Assembly: GCA_038528385.1 (NCBI GenBank)
Contig: JBCBET010000001.1
Span: forward strand, 434,001-498,000
Direction of reading: 5' to 3'
Length of the DNA stretch: 64,000 bases
From: Shimia_B sp038528385
GTDB lineage: Bacteria > Pseudomonadota > Alphaproteobacteria > Rhodobacterales > Rhodobacteraceae
Part shown: one piece after another, positions 44,091-52,592 of the stretch
Layout: each line of letters begins with the position of its first letter
How positions within the stretch are numbered: position 1 is the stretch's first letter
The notes under the pieces: generated by a model
Told to the model about the DNA's origin: nothing
Databases searched by the model: none
What the model saw: only the letters and a program-made list of their open reading frames with translations
Program-made: the position numbers and the translations under genes

Positions 44091-44717
44091 ATGTCCAAGG
44101 ACGATCCCTTTGGCTTCGACATGTCTGTGTCGTCCGCGAAGAAGAAGAACTCCCGCGGTCGCCGGGGGATGTCCGGGGCGTTCGAGACCTCCACGCGGGT
44201 CTGCGACAAGCCCGGCTGCAACGAGCGCGGCCTCTACCGCGCCCCGAAAAGTCCCGACATTCCAGACGATTACTGGTGGTTCTGCAAAGAGCATGTCCGC
44301 GAGTACAATCTGAAATGGAACGCCTTCGACGGCTCCACGGAGCAGGACTACATGGACCAAGTCGACAAGGACCGCGTGTGGGAGCGGGAGACGAAACCCT
44401 TCAAGCAATCGGCGGAGGAACGCGCCTGGGCCCGGCTGGGGATCGACGATGCCCACCAGGTGCTGGGCTCGAACGCCACGCGCAACCCCGGCAAGTCCTC
44501 CACCGGCTCCCGCCGCCTGCCCGCCACGGAGCGGCGCGCGGTAGAGATCCTCGAGGTCAAGGACAACGCCACGAAAGCCGAGGTGCGCAAGGCCTACAAG
44601 GCGCTCATCAAGGTGCTCCACCCCGACATGAACGGCGGCGACCGGAGCCAGGAAGAGCAGCTCTCAGAGGTGGTCTGGGCCTGGGATCAGATCAAGGACA
44701 GCCGCAACTTCAAGTAG
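44091..44717 (+). CDS. J-domain (DnaJ-like) protein with N-terminal Cys/His cluster
   Basis: A 208-residue protein with a C-terminal J domain (about 145-208) containing the HPD tripeptide at 177-179 (VLHPDMNGG), so it should stimulate an Hsp70. Residues 38-75 hold CDKPGCNERGLYRAP and WFCKEHV, a probable metal-binding Cys/His cluster. This architecture is common in alphaproteobacteria beside bolA and cobS, but its client is unknown. It overlaps tail to tail with the following membrane-protein gene by eight bases. Confidence 0.88.
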   Translation: MSKDDPFGFDMSVSSAKKKNSRGRRGMSGAFETSTRVCDKPGCNERGLYRAPKSPDIPDDYWWFCKEHVREYNLKWNAFDGSTEQDYMDQVDKDRVWERETKPFKQSAEERAWARLGIDDAHQVLGSNATRNPGKSSTGSRRLPATERRAVEILEVKDNATKAEVRKAYKALIKVLHPDMNGGDRSQEEQLSEVVWAWDQIKDSRNFK

Positions 44718-45186
44718 GGTCGATCCGCGGCAACCTGCGGAAAATCGTCTCCCTTTCGACGAGATACGCCTCCCGCGCCTGATGCATCCGGAAGAGCGCC
44801 CAGAGCCAGGGCGCCGCCAGCCAGGGCTTCGTCACCGCCGTGAGCAGGATGAGCCAGGGGCCGAACATCGTGCCGAAGATGGGCAAGAGGATCGTGCCGG
44901 CGATGATCCCGAGAAGCGCGGTGGCGAAGAACCCGCCCGCCAGCACGGTGACGATCCCGAGCGTCCCCCCGTGGCCGAAATGCTCGCGCAGGAAGAACGC
45001 GCTGCCCAGCCCCCCGGCACAGGAGGCCAGCGCAGACAGGACCCCGCCGATGCCGGGCCCGGCGATCTCCACCATGCTGTGGAGGCCGCCGAGGGCGCTG
45101 TAGCCGAGAAGCCCCCCCGCCGCGGTGCTCAGGACATAGGCCCCCAGCATTTGTTTCTCAGCGGGGCTGGGATTGGGTCGTCTCAT
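44710..45186 (-). CDS. Integral membrane protein, unknown function
   Basis: A 158-residue protein with four hydrophobic segments (about 15-38, 48-66, 80-104, 108-130) and a charged C-terminal tail. No family is recognised. ATG 45186 (MRRPNPSPAEKQ) is preferred; a GTG/ATG-initiated longer form to 45204 is possible. It is isolated: convergent with the J-domain gene and 76 bases from msrB on the same strand. Confidence 0.65.
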   Translation of the reverse strand: MRRPNPSPAEKQMLGAYVLSTAAGGLLGYSALGGLHSMVEIAGPGIGGVLSALASCAGGLGSAFFLREHFGHGGTLGIVTVLAGGFFATALLGIIAGTILLPIFGTMFGPWLILLTAVTKPWLAAPWLWALFRMHQAREAYLVERETIFRRLPRIDPT

Positions 45187-45262
45187 TCGCACACACACAG
45201 TCAAACTCGTATGGCGCTGCGATTAGAGACAACATGCGACGAAACTTTGGCAAAGTGAGACG

Positions 45263-45730
45263 TCAGGTGGCCCGAAACAGTAAGGCCACGCCATTGAGAC
45301 AATGGCGTTTTCCGGTGGGCGCCGGGCCGTCGTTGAAGATATGGCCGAAGTGGCTTCCGCAGCGGCGACAATGGCATTCAGTACGGGCGCGGAAGAGCTT
45401 GCGATCGACCTTGGTGCCGATGGCATTGGGCAGCGATTGCCAGAAGCTCGGCCAGCCCGTGCCGCTGTCGTACTTGGCCTCACTGGAATAGACCGGGAGG
45501 TCGCAGCCCTTGCAGTGGTAGATGCCCGCGGCGTCGTTTTTGTCCAGCGGCGAGGAAAACGGGCGTTCCGTGGCCTCCTCGCGCAGGACGCGATATTCGA
45601 ACGCCGTCAGGCGCGCGCGCCATTCGGCCTCGGTGCGGGTGATTTCGAACGGGCCGTCGGCGGCGCGCGCAGGCAGGGCTGCGAATGCGGCGGCGGTGGC
45701 CAGGAGGGTACGGCGGGTTATGATCGACAT
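45263..45730 (-). CDS. msrB: Peptide-methionine (R)-S-oxide reductase, exported
   Basis: MsrB, 155 residues, reduces methionine-R-sulfoxide in proteins. Zinc ligands C73-x2-C76 and C121-x2-C124 and the catalytic Cys144 in RHCLNG are present, with GTGWPSF and HFGHIF core motifs. An N-terminal TRRTLLATAAAFAALPARA leader with paired Arg suggests Tat or Sec export, so it acts in the periplasm. The resolving Cys found in some MsrB is not obvious. It lies downstream of the fasciclin gene, after a strong hairpin, and may respond to the same sigma factor. Confidence 0.93.
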   Translation of the reverse strand: MSIITRRTLLATAAAFAALPARAADGPFEITRTEAEWRARLTAFEYRVLREEATERPFSSPLDKNDAAGIYHCKGCDLPVYSSEAKYDSGTGWPSFWQSLPNAIGTKVDRKLFRARTECHCRRCGSHFGHIFNDGPAPTGKRHCLNGVALLFRAT

Positions 45731-45747
45731 CGTTCGTCCTTTCAGTC

Positions 45748-45779
45748 GCGCGGCCCGGTTTCTCCCGCCCGGGCCGCGC
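45748..45779 (-). terminator. Strong GC hairpin between fasciclin and msrB genes
   Basis: An 11-base perfect inverted repeat (GCGCGGCCCGG / CCGGGCCGCGC) with a 10-base loop fills the space between the fasciclin stop and the msrB start, ending 17 bases before the msrB ATG. It lacks a T-tract, so it could be a Rho-independent-like partial terminator, an mRNA stabiliser for the upstream message, or an attenuator for msrB. Confidence 0.5.
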
Positions 45780-45796
45780 GCCCGGTGCGTTGACCG

Positions 45797-46366
45797 TTAT
45801 TTCGGCAAGAGCACCGTATCCACCACGTGAATGACGCCATTGGATTGATTGACGTCGGCGATGGTCACGCGCCCGGCCTGACCGCTTTCGTCATAGATAA
45901 AGACATTCGAGCCCTTCACCTGAGCGGAAAGTGCATCGCCTGACAGAGTGTTGAAGTGGAAGAATCCGTCCGAGGACGCCCGCGCGCGAGACACGATGTC
46001 CGCCGCAGACAGGTCACCGGCCACCACATGGGCGGTGAGGACCTTGGTGAGCATCTCCTTGTTCTCGGGCATCAGCAGCGTCTCGACGGTGCCCTCGGGG
46101 AGGGCTGCGAAGGCATCATTGACCGGCGCGAAGACGGTGAAGGGGCCCGGCCCGCTCAGCGCCTCGACGAGGCCCGCGGCCTGCACCGCGGCGACGAGGG
46201 TGGTGTGATCGGCGGAATTGACGGCGTTCTCGACGATGTTCTGCGTCTCGAACATGGCCGCGCCACCCACCATGGGGTTGCCGTCGGCGTCGGCATGGGC
46301 TGCGGCGAAAGCCGAGCCCGCGATGAGGGAAAGCGCTGCGCCGAGGGCGAAAGATCTGAAAGTCAT
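45797..46366 (-). CDS. Fasciclin-domain (FAS1) secreted protein
   Basis: A 189-residue exported protein with a Sec signal peptide (cleavage near AFA-AAH, residue 22) and one FAS1 domain from about residue 40. Hallmarks are FTVFAPVNDAFAALP and the C-terminal NGVIHVVDTVLLP. FAS1 proteins mediate adhesion or surface functions. It lies directly downstream of an ECF sigma/anti-sigma pair, the same combination as mycobacterial MPT70/MPT83 with SigK/RskA, so it is a likely regulon member. Confidence 0.92.
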   Translation of the reverse strand: MTFRSFALGAALSLIAGSAFAAAHADADGNPMVGGAAMFETQNIVENAVNSADHTTLVAAVQAAGLVEALSGPGPFTVFAPVNDAFAALPEGTVETLLMPENKEMLTKVLTAHVVAGDLSAADIVSRARASSDGFFHFNTLSGDALSAQVKGSNVFIYDESGQAGRVTIADVNQSNGVIHVVDTVLLPK

Positions 46367-46470
46367 GGTCGTCTCCTGTTGAGGCGCCATGGAAAGAGCT
46401 CCAGGACGCCGTGATGCCGGAAGTCACGGCGCGTGGAGACAAGAGTTTCAGGAAAGCGTCAGCAGAGGCA

Positions 46471-47163
46471 TCACAGGAGCGTGAGCGGCCCGATGGCGAG
46501 CACGTCGCCCGTGGGTGCGCCGGTGGTGGAGCCGCCGGTGGGCTCGTCGGAGACGGCGAGCACGGCACCCACGAGCACGTCTGGCGACGCGCCGCTGAGA
46601 TCGGCGATCGCCCGACCATCCGCGCCGAAAAGCCCAAGGGATACAGGCGCTTGATCGGGCAAGATCAACCAAAGCTCGTGGTCACGCCCCGCGCCGGGAC
46701 TGCCAGAGAGGCGCGCCGCGACGAGCTCCCCCGAGGCGCTCTCGTAGCGCGCGCTCACGCTCACGCCCACCTCGCCCTCGAGGCTGGCCTCGAGCACCGT
46801 CTGATCGAGCGCCGGGATCACGTAATTCAGTGAAACGAACGCGACGGCTGCCGCGGCCGCCGCACCCACCAACGCGCCAAAGCCCCAGCGCATGAGCGAC
46901 GTGGTCGCGCTGGTCTGGGCGAAGAGCTCCGCGTCGAGCGCGGCCTTCACGCCCGCGGGCGGCGGCACATCCTCGCCTTCAGCGAGGCCAACGAATTGCT
47001 CGCACCAGTCCGCATAGAACGCGCGCAGCGCCGGGTCGCGCGCCATGCGCTCCTCGAACACGCGCGCGTCCTCGGCCTCGAGGAGGCCCAGCGCGTACTC
47101 GGCCGCGAGGGCGCGATCGTCGTCGCGCTCTCCGCCTTGTGTCTGGTCCGTCCCGTCGCTCAT
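46471..47163 (-). CDS. RskA-like membrane anti-sigma factor
   Basis: A 230-residue anti-sigma factor. Residues 15-75 (AAEYALGLLEAEDARVFEERMARDP) match the N-terminal sigma-binding region of RskA/ChrR-like proteins; one membrane segment lies at about 91-112; the periplasmic C-terminal domain contains ELWLILPDQAPVSLGLF, typical of anti-sigma-K. There is no His-Cys zinc motif. Its ATG overlaps the sigma gene stop (ATGA), so the two are made together. Regulated proteolysis of such factors releases the sigma factor. Confidence 0.88.
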   Translation of the reverse strand: MSDGTDQTQGGERDDDRALAAEYALGLLEAEDARVFEERMARDPALRAFYADWCEQFVGLAEGEDVPPPAGVKAALDAELFAQTSATTSLMRWGFGALVGAAAAAAVAFVSLNYVIPALDQTVLEASLEGEVGVSVSARYESASGELVAARLSGSPGAGRDHELWLILPDQAPVSLGLFGADGRAIADLSGASPDVLVGAVLAVSDEPTGGSTTGAPTGDVLAIGPLTLL

Positions 47164-47720
47164 CGCGTCAGGCACTCCTTCAGGGTCATCAGCGCGCGCC
47201 TGAGCCAGGTGCGCATGGTGTTGAGTGGGACGTCAAAGCGCGTGGCGAGCTCCTGATAGGTGTCCCCCATCATGTAGGCCCGCGCCACGGCCTCGGCGCG
47301 ATCGGCGGGCAGCTCTCCCAGGCAGGCCCGTAACTTTTCTCCCTCCGACGACGCCATCGCCGCCTGTTCCGGTGTGGGCCCGGCATCGGCGACGCGCTCA
47401 AGCGCCTCTTCGCCCACGGTCGTGTCCGCGCCGCCCGCCGCCGACCGGCGCGCGCGCAGGCGGTCGATGGCCACGTTCCGCGTGATGGTGATGAGCCATG
47501 TCATGGGGCTCAACCCGTTCACCCGGTAGCGGTCCGCCCGTTCCCAGATGCGCATGAACGCGTCCTGCAAGGCGTCTTCGGCCTGCGGGCGATCATTCAA
47601 GATACGGAGGCACACGCCGAAGAGTTTCGCGGAGGTCGCGTCATAGAGCAGGTCGAAGGCCGCGCGGTCGCGCAGGGCCATGCGCGCGAGGTAGCTCTCG
47701 ATGTCAGCGCGCGTCGTCAT
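47160..47720 (-). CDS. ECF-family RNA polymerase sigma factor (SigK-like)
   Basis: A 186-residue extracytoplasmic-function sigma factor. Region 2 (AAFDLLYDATSAKLFGVCLR, then AEDALQDAFMRIWERADRY) binds core polymerase and the -10; region 4 (TYQELATRFDVPLNTMRTWL) binds the -35. Together with the adjacent anti-sigma it forms a one-operon regulatory pair, and fasciclin and msrB lie downstream. ATG 47720 fits homology. The inducing signal, possibly redox or envelope stress given MsrB, is inference. Confidence 0.9.
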   Translation of the reverse strand: MTTRADIESYLARMALRDRAAFDLLYDATSAKLFGVCLRILNDRPQAEDALQDAFMRIWERADRYRVNGLSPMTWLITITRNVAIDRLRARRSAAGGADTTVGEEALERVADAGPTPEQAAMASSEGEKLRACLGELPADRAEAVARAYMMGDTYQELATRFDVPLNTMRTWLRRALMTLKECLTR

Positions 47721-47763
47721 GGCCGCCGGTCTAGCGGTGAACCCGCCCCTATGCAACGCGCGC

Positions 47764-49149
47764 TCATGCTCGGCGCGCGGGCGGCAGGTCGGCGGCGGTC
47801 CGGGGGGCAACGGGCTCGGGCAAGAGCGCGATGAGGTCCGCCGCCTCCCGCGGGAGGGTCTGCGCCTCGAGCGTCCTGTCCCCCATGAGGAGCGAGTGCT
47901 TCTCGAAGGGATCGATCCGGTGATCATAGAGCTCCCCGGTCCCGTCGTAGTAGCGGATGAGCCGATGGGTGGCGCTGCGCACCGATTGCGAAATGCGGGG
48001 CCGCGCGGGGTGATCCTTCGCCGACACCCGGAAGGAGGAGAGCGCGTGGCCCCGTCCGGCTGCGCCGTGCATGATGGGCCAGAGGCTCTGCCCGTCGAGG
48101 GGATGCGGCGGTGCCGCGCACAGCACCTCGAGCAGCGTGGGATAGACGTCGAGGAGCGAGACCGGCTCCCGCACCCGCCCCACCGGCACGCCCGGCCCCG
48201 CGATCATCAGCGGCACGCGCAGCGCCCTCTCCCAAAGCGAGAACTTGCGGAAGGCGAGCTTCTCCCCGAACTGCCAGCCGTGATCGGACCAGAGCAGGAT
48301 GAGCGTCGTCTCGCTGAGCCCGGTGGAATCGAGATGATCGAGCAACCGCCCCACGAGGTGATCGGCATAGGCCACGCTGGCGAGATAGGCGCGCACGAAC
48401 GCCGTGTATTCCCCCGTCTTCGAGAGCATGCGCCCCGTCCAGCGCCGCGCCATGGCATTTGCGTAGCGCGGCAGCGGCGCGAGCTCGGTCTCGTCCTCGA
48501 TGTCAAAGGCCCGGTTCCCGAGCCCGGGCGCCCCCCGGGGCTCCGCGGGCACCAGGTCGAAGAACCGCTCGGGCACGACGAACGGCAGGTGGGGGCGGTA
48601 GATCCCGTGGGCCCAGAACCGCCTCTCCGAGCCGGGCGCCATTTCCGCGAGCATGGCATCGAGGAGCCGGTCATCCTCGAGCCGGGCCTCTCCGCAGGGC
48701 CCGAAGTCGTCCGGCGGCCTGAGGTTTCCCTGCCGCACCGCAGCCGAGATCGGCGCAAACCCTTCCGCCCCCCGCGGGTGGGCCACGTCCCAATCGGCCC
48801 AATCCTGACCCGACGCGCCCGTGTGATAGACCTTGCCGGCCATGGCCGTGCGCCAGCTTGCCTCGCGCGCGCGCCCGGCGATCGAGAGGCGGCGGCGCGG
48901 CTCGAACGCCATCGCCCAGCTTTCGTCATTGCTGTAGATCCCCGTCCGCCAGGGCCCCTGCCCGAAAAGCGTGGCGGTGCGCGATGGCGAGCAGGCCGGA
49001 GAGGCGGCGTAGGCGCTGTCGAAACATGTCCCGCGCGCGGCGAGACGCGCCATGTTCGGGGTGTAGGCATCCGGGTGCCCGCCCAGCGGCGTGATCCAGT
49101 CGTTGAGGTCCTCGACCGACAAGAGAAGAATATTGCGAATTTCGCGCAC
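47764..49149 (-). CDS. Sulfatase (arylsulfatase/iduronate-2-sulfatase type)
   Basis: A 461-residue sulfatase. The Cys-type formylglycine motif C53-S-P-S-R57 is followed by TATLFGQGPWRTG, and metal/active-site elements include SVEDLNDW near the N-terminus and LWSDHGWQFGEK. No signal peptide, so cytosolic. It hydrolyses sulfate esters; similarity is to the iduronate-2-sulfatase/choline-sulfatase side, but the substrate is unknown. Activation requires a formylglycine-generating enzyme not seen here. It is divergent from cobS with 162 bases between. Confidence 0.88.
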   Translation of the reverse strand: MREIRNILLLSVEDLNDWITPLGGHPDAYTPNMARLAARGTCFDSAYAASPACSPSRTATLFGQGPWRTGIYSNDESWAMAFEPRRRLSIAGRAREASWRTAMAGKVYHTGASGQDWADWDVAHPRGAEGFAPISAAVRQGNLRPPDDFGPCGEARLEDDRLLDAMLAEMAPGSERRFWAHGIYRPHLPFVVPERFFDLVPAEPRGAPGLGNRAFDIEDETELAPLPRYANAMARRWTGRMLSKTGEYTAFVRAYLASVAYADHLVGRLLDHLDSTGLSETTLILLWSDHGWQFGEKLAFRKFSLWERALRVPLMIAGPGVPVGRVREPVSLLDVYPTLLEVLCAAPPHPLDGQSLWPIMHGAAGRGHALSSFRVSAKDHPARPRISQSVRSATHRLIRYYDGTGELYDHRIDPFEKHSLLMGDRTLEAQTLPREAADLIALLPEPVAPRTAADLPPARRA

Positions 49150-49311
49150 GCGGTGCGGCCTCTCTGGGCGGTCTGCTCTGATGAGCTATAAAAAGGCCAA
49201 TGGCGCGGTGACACAAGCGACGCGTCTCAGAAGCGGGCGTGCGGCCCTTGCTCCCGGTTTCGGAATGGGGCAGGCAGACTCGACTGCGCCAAGACACGAA
49301 GGATTTTCCCC

Positions 49312-50295
49312 ATGGCCGACGGCTCCCTCGATCTCGACATGACACCCACGCGCGACGTGCAGGTGCGCGACGTGTTCGGTATCGACTCGGACATGGTCGT
49401 GCGCGGCTTCGAGGATGGCTCCGAGCGCGTGCCGGAGGTGGATTCCACCTACAAATTCGACCCTGATACCACGCTGGCAATCCTCGCAGGCTTTCACAAC
49501 AACCGCCGGGTCATGATCCAGGGTTACCACGGGACGGGCAAATCCACGCATATCGAGCAGGTGGCGGCGCGGCTGAACTGGCCGGCGGTGCGCGTGAACC
49601 TGGACTCGCACATTTCCCGGATCGACCTCATCGGCAAGGACGCGATCAAGCTCAAGGACGGCAAGCAGGTCACCGATTTTCAGGAAGGCATCCTGCCCTG
49701 GGCGCTGCGCAACCCCTGCGCCATCGTCTTCGACGAATACGATGCGGGCCGCGCGGACGTGATGTTCGTCATCCAGCGGGTGCTGGAGACCGACGGCAAG
49801 CTGACGCTGCTCGATCAGAACAAGGTGATCACGCCCCACCCCTATTTCCGCATCTTCGCGACCGCGAACACCGTGGGCCTCGGCGACACCACGGGCCTTT
49901 ATCACGGCACACAGCAGATCAACCAAGGCCAGATGGACCGCTGGTCGTTGGTAGCGACGCTCAACTACCTGAGCGTAGGCGCGGAGTCGGCGATCGTGCT
50001 GGCCAAGAACCCGCATTACAACAACGAGAAGGGTCGCAAGACCATCGAGCGCATGGTCACCGTGGCCGACATGACCCGCACCGCCTTCATGGCCGGAGAC
50101 CTCTCCACCGTGATGTCCCCCCGCACGGTCATCGCCTGGGCGCAGAACGCCGAGATCTTCCGCAACGTGGGCTACGCCTTCCGCCTGTCGTTCCTCAACA
50201 AATGCGACGAGCTCGAACGCGCGACGGTGGCCGAATTCTACCAGAAATGCTTCGACGAGGAGCTGCCTGAAAGCGCCGCGAACGTAGCGGGGTGA
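49312..50295 (+). CDS. cobS: Cobaltochelatase AAA+ subunit CobS
   Basis: CobS, 327 residues, the ATPase subunit of the aerobic cobaltochelatase (CobNST) that inserts Co2+ into hydrogenobyrinic acid a,c-diamide. Walker A GYHGTGKS (71-78), Walker B IVFDEYDAGR and sensor ATANTVGLGD are visible. CobS forms a hexameric ring with CobT. cobT follows after a small gene, while cobN, the catalytic subunit, is outside the window. No cobalamin-riboswitch-like conserved box was recognised upstream. Confidence 0.95.
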   Translation: MADGSLDLDMTPTRDVQVRDVFGIDSDMVVRGFEDGSERVPEVDSTYKFDPDTTLAILAGFHNNRRVMIQGYHGTGKSTHIEQVAARLNWPAVRVNLDSHISRIDLIGKDAIKLKDGKQVTDFQEGILPWALRNPCAIVFDEYDAGRADVMFVIQRVLETDGKLTLLDQNKVITPHPYFRIFATANTVGLGDTTGLYHGTQQINQGQMDRWSLVATLNYLSVGAESAIVLAKNPHYNNEKGRKTIERMVTVADMTRTAFMAGDLSTVMSPRTVIAWAQNAEIFRNVGYAFRLSFLNKCDELERATVAEFYQKCFDEELPESAANVAG

Positions 50296-50389
50296 GTGAA
50301 TGTCAACCAAGCCATAGCTTGGCGCAGAGCCGACGAACGCTTAACCTGTAAAGGTAAATATCTCGCGCCGCATCCCATGGAAAACCCCG

Positions 50390-50620
50390 ATGCCTGAAGA
50401 CAACGTCACCAACGAGCTGCTTCTGGAGACGCTCAAAGCCATGCAAACCAAGCTCGGTGAGATTTCGAGCGACGTGCAGGACGTGAAGACGGACCTCCGC
50501 GGCGTCAAAGGCCACATGGCCGCCTTCATGCAGTCAGAAGTGGCTCAAGACGGCGCGATGGCCGCGATCCAGCTGCGCCTCGACCGGATCGAGCGACGGC
50601 TCGATCTCAGCGAAAGCTGA
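50390..50620 (+). CDS. Small coiled-coil protein, unknown
   Basis: A 76-residue protein, strongly helical with heptad spacing of hydrophobic residues (LLLETLKAMQTKLGEISSDV, then QLRLDRIERRLDL), suggesting an oligomeric coiled coil. No family assigned. It sits between cobS and cobT on the same strand, five bases before cobT, so it is probably co-translated; a role with the chelatase is unproven. Similar short coiled-coil ORFs elsewhere act as unrelated scaffold-like proteins. Confidence 0.6.
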   Translation: MPEDNVTNELLLETLKAMQTKLGEISSDVQDVKTDLRGVKGHMAAFMQSEVAQDGAMAAIQLRLDRIERRLDLSES

Positions 50621-50625
50621 TCCTT

Positions 50626-52506
50626 TTGTCCAAACAATCCGACAACCCAGCCGATCCGTTCAAGAAGGCCGTGGCCGAGGCCGCCAAGGTCATCGCCGAT
50701 GATGCAGAGCTGACGGTCTCTTATTCCGTGGACCCGCCGGGGGCCACGACCGACACGCTGCGCCTGCCGCAGGTCTCGCGCCGCATGACGCGGGACGAGG
50801 TGCTGCTCGCGCGCGGGACGGCCGATGCGCTGGCACTCCGGCACAAGTACCACGATGCGGGAACGTTCGCCCGCTACCTGCCGCCCGGCAACATGGCGCG
50901 CGACCTCTACGAGGCCATGGAGACCGCGCGCTGCGAGGCGGTGGGCGCACAGGCGATGCCCGGCACGGCCTCGAACATCGACCACAAGATCGCCAACGAG
51001 GCGATGCGCAAGGGCTATGGCGACATCAAGGAGGCCGCCGAGGCCCCGCTCGCCGTGGCCGCGGGCTACCTGATCCGGCATCTGGCGACGGGGCGGGACC
51101 TGCCCTCGGACGCCGCCAACGTCATGGACCTCTGGCGCGGCTACATCGAAGGCCAGGCCGGTGGGACGCTCGACGGCCTCGAGGACATGCTTTCCGACCA
51201 GGCGCAGTTCGCGAAGTTCGCGCGGCGGATCATCTCAGACCTGGGCTATGGCGATCAGCTGGGCGATGACCCCGACGAGCTCGACGACAGCCAGGAGGAC
51301 GAGGCGGAGGGCGACCCGGAGGACCAGGACCAGCCCGATAGCACCGGCGAGGATGACAGCGACAGCGAGGATGACGTCGACGCCGCCCCCGAGCAGAGCC
51401 AGGAGCAGCAGCAGGACGCCGCGCAAGCCTCCGTCACCATGGACGACATGGCCGAGGCGGAGATGGCCGAAGAGGCCGACATGCCCGAGGGCGACGCGCC
51501 GCTCGAGCCGCCCGCCCCGCCGCCCCATTCCGAGGCGGACCCGGACTACACGGTGTATGACACGGAAAACGACGAGGAAATCCGCGCCGAGGACCTGGCC
51601 GAGCCTGCGGAGCTCGAGCGGCTGCGGACCTATCTCGATCAGCAGCTCGACCCGCTGAAAGGGGCGGTGAGCCGGCTCGCCAACAAGCTCCAGCGCCGCC
51701 TGCAGGCGCAGCAGAACCGGAGCTGGGAATTCGACCGCGAGGAGGGGATGCTCGATGCGGGCCGCCTCGCGCGCGTCGTGGCCAACCCCACGACGCCGCT
51801 CTCCTTCAAAGTCGAGAAGGACACCGAGTTCCGAGACACGGTGGTGACGCTGCTGCTCGACAATTCAGGCTCCATGCGGGGGCGCCCGATCTCCATCGCC
51901 GCCATCTGCGCGGACGTGCTGGCGCGGACGCTGGAACGGTGTTCGGTGAAGACGGAGATCCTCGGCTTCACCACGCGTGCCTGGAAGGGCGGGCTCTGCC
52001 GTGAGGGCTGGCTCTCCGCGGGGCGCCCGCAGCAGCCCGGGCGCCTCAACGACCTGCGCCACATCATCTACAAAAGCGCCGACGCCCCCTGGCGCCGCGC
52101 GCGGCCGAACCTAGGGCTTATGATGAAGGAAGGGCTTTTGAAGGAGAACATCGACGGCGAAGCGCTCGAATGGGCGCACAAGCGGATGGTGAACCGGGCC
52201 GAGGCGCGCAAGATCCTGATGGTGATCTCCGACGGAGCGCCGGTGGACGATTCCACGTTGAGCGTGAACCCGGCGAACTACCTCGAAAAGCATCTGCGCG
52301 ACGTCATCGCCATGGTCGAGAAGAAGAAGATGGTGGAGCTCATCGCCATCGGGATCGGCCACGACGTGACGCGGTACTACGACCGCGCGGTGACGATCAC
52401 GGATGTCGAACAGCTCGCCGGTGCGATGACAGAACAGCTCGCCTCGCTCTTCGACAGCGATCCCCGGGCCCGGGCGCGCGTGATGGGCATCAAGCGCGCA
52501 AGCTGA
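50626..52506 (+). CDS. cobT: Cobaltochelatase subunit CobT
   Basis: CobT, 626 residues, the VWA-containing partner of CobS. The N-terminal half ends in a long acidic low-complexity stretch (about 210-330, rich in Asp and Glu); the C-terminal VWA domain has the MIDAS motif LLDNSGSMRG at about 410 and VISDGAPVDD. Translation appears to begin at TTG 50626, giving the standard SKQSDNPADPFKKAVAEA start; no ATG lies nearby in frame. It pairs with CobS for cobalt insertion in vitamin B12 synthesis. Confidence 0.94.
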   Translation: MSKQSDNPADPFKKAVAEAAKVIADDAELTVSYSVDPPGATTDTLRLPQVSRRMTRDEVLLARGTADALALRHKYHDAGTFARYLPPGNMARDLYEAMETARCEAVGAQAMPGTASNIDHKIANEAMRKGYGDIKEAAEAPLAVAAGYLIRHLATGRDLPSDAANVMDLWRGYIEGQAGGTLDGLEDMLSDQAQFAKFARRIISDLGYGDQLGDDPDELDDSQEDEAEGDPEDQDQPDSTGEDDSDSEDDVDAAPEQSQEQQQDAAQASVTMDDMAEAEMAEEADMPEGDAPLEPPAPPPHSEADPDYTVYDTENDEEIRAEDLAEPAELERLRTYLDQQLDPLKGAVSRLANKLQRRLQAQQNRSWEFDREEGMLDAGRLARVVANPTTPLSFKVEKDTEFRDTVVTLLLDNSGSMRGRPISIAAICADVLARTLERCSVKTEILGFTTRAWKGGLCREGWLSAGRPQQPGRLNDLRHIIYKSADAPWRRARPNLGLMMKEGLLKENIDGEALEWAHKRMVNRAEARKILMVISDGAPVDDSTLSVNPANYLEKHLRDVIAMVEKKKMVELIAIGIGHDVTRYYDRAVTITDVEQLAGAMTEQLASLFDSDPRARARVMGIKRAS

Positions 52507-52535
52507 CGCTGCGCACGGGTTGTCGCGAAGGTTCA

Positions 52536-52580
52536 TGCCTCCGGCGGCCCTCCGGGGGAAGTACGGGGCACAAAGAAGAC
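52536..52580 (+). repeat. Intergenic hairpin-plus-tail repeat, family 2, copy 3
   Basis: A GC-rich dyad (CCTCCGG...CCTCCGGGGG) followed by GAAGTACGGGGCACAAAGA then AGAC. The tail is almost identical to that at 33552. It lies between cobT and the aminopeptidase P gene. Confidence 0.65.
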
Positions 52581-52592
52581 GGGAAGCGCGCC

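Noticed and set aside
49150..49311. Cobalamin riboswitch upstream of cobS
   Set aside because: The spacer is only 162 bases and contains no recognisable B12-box; nothing supports a riboswitch.
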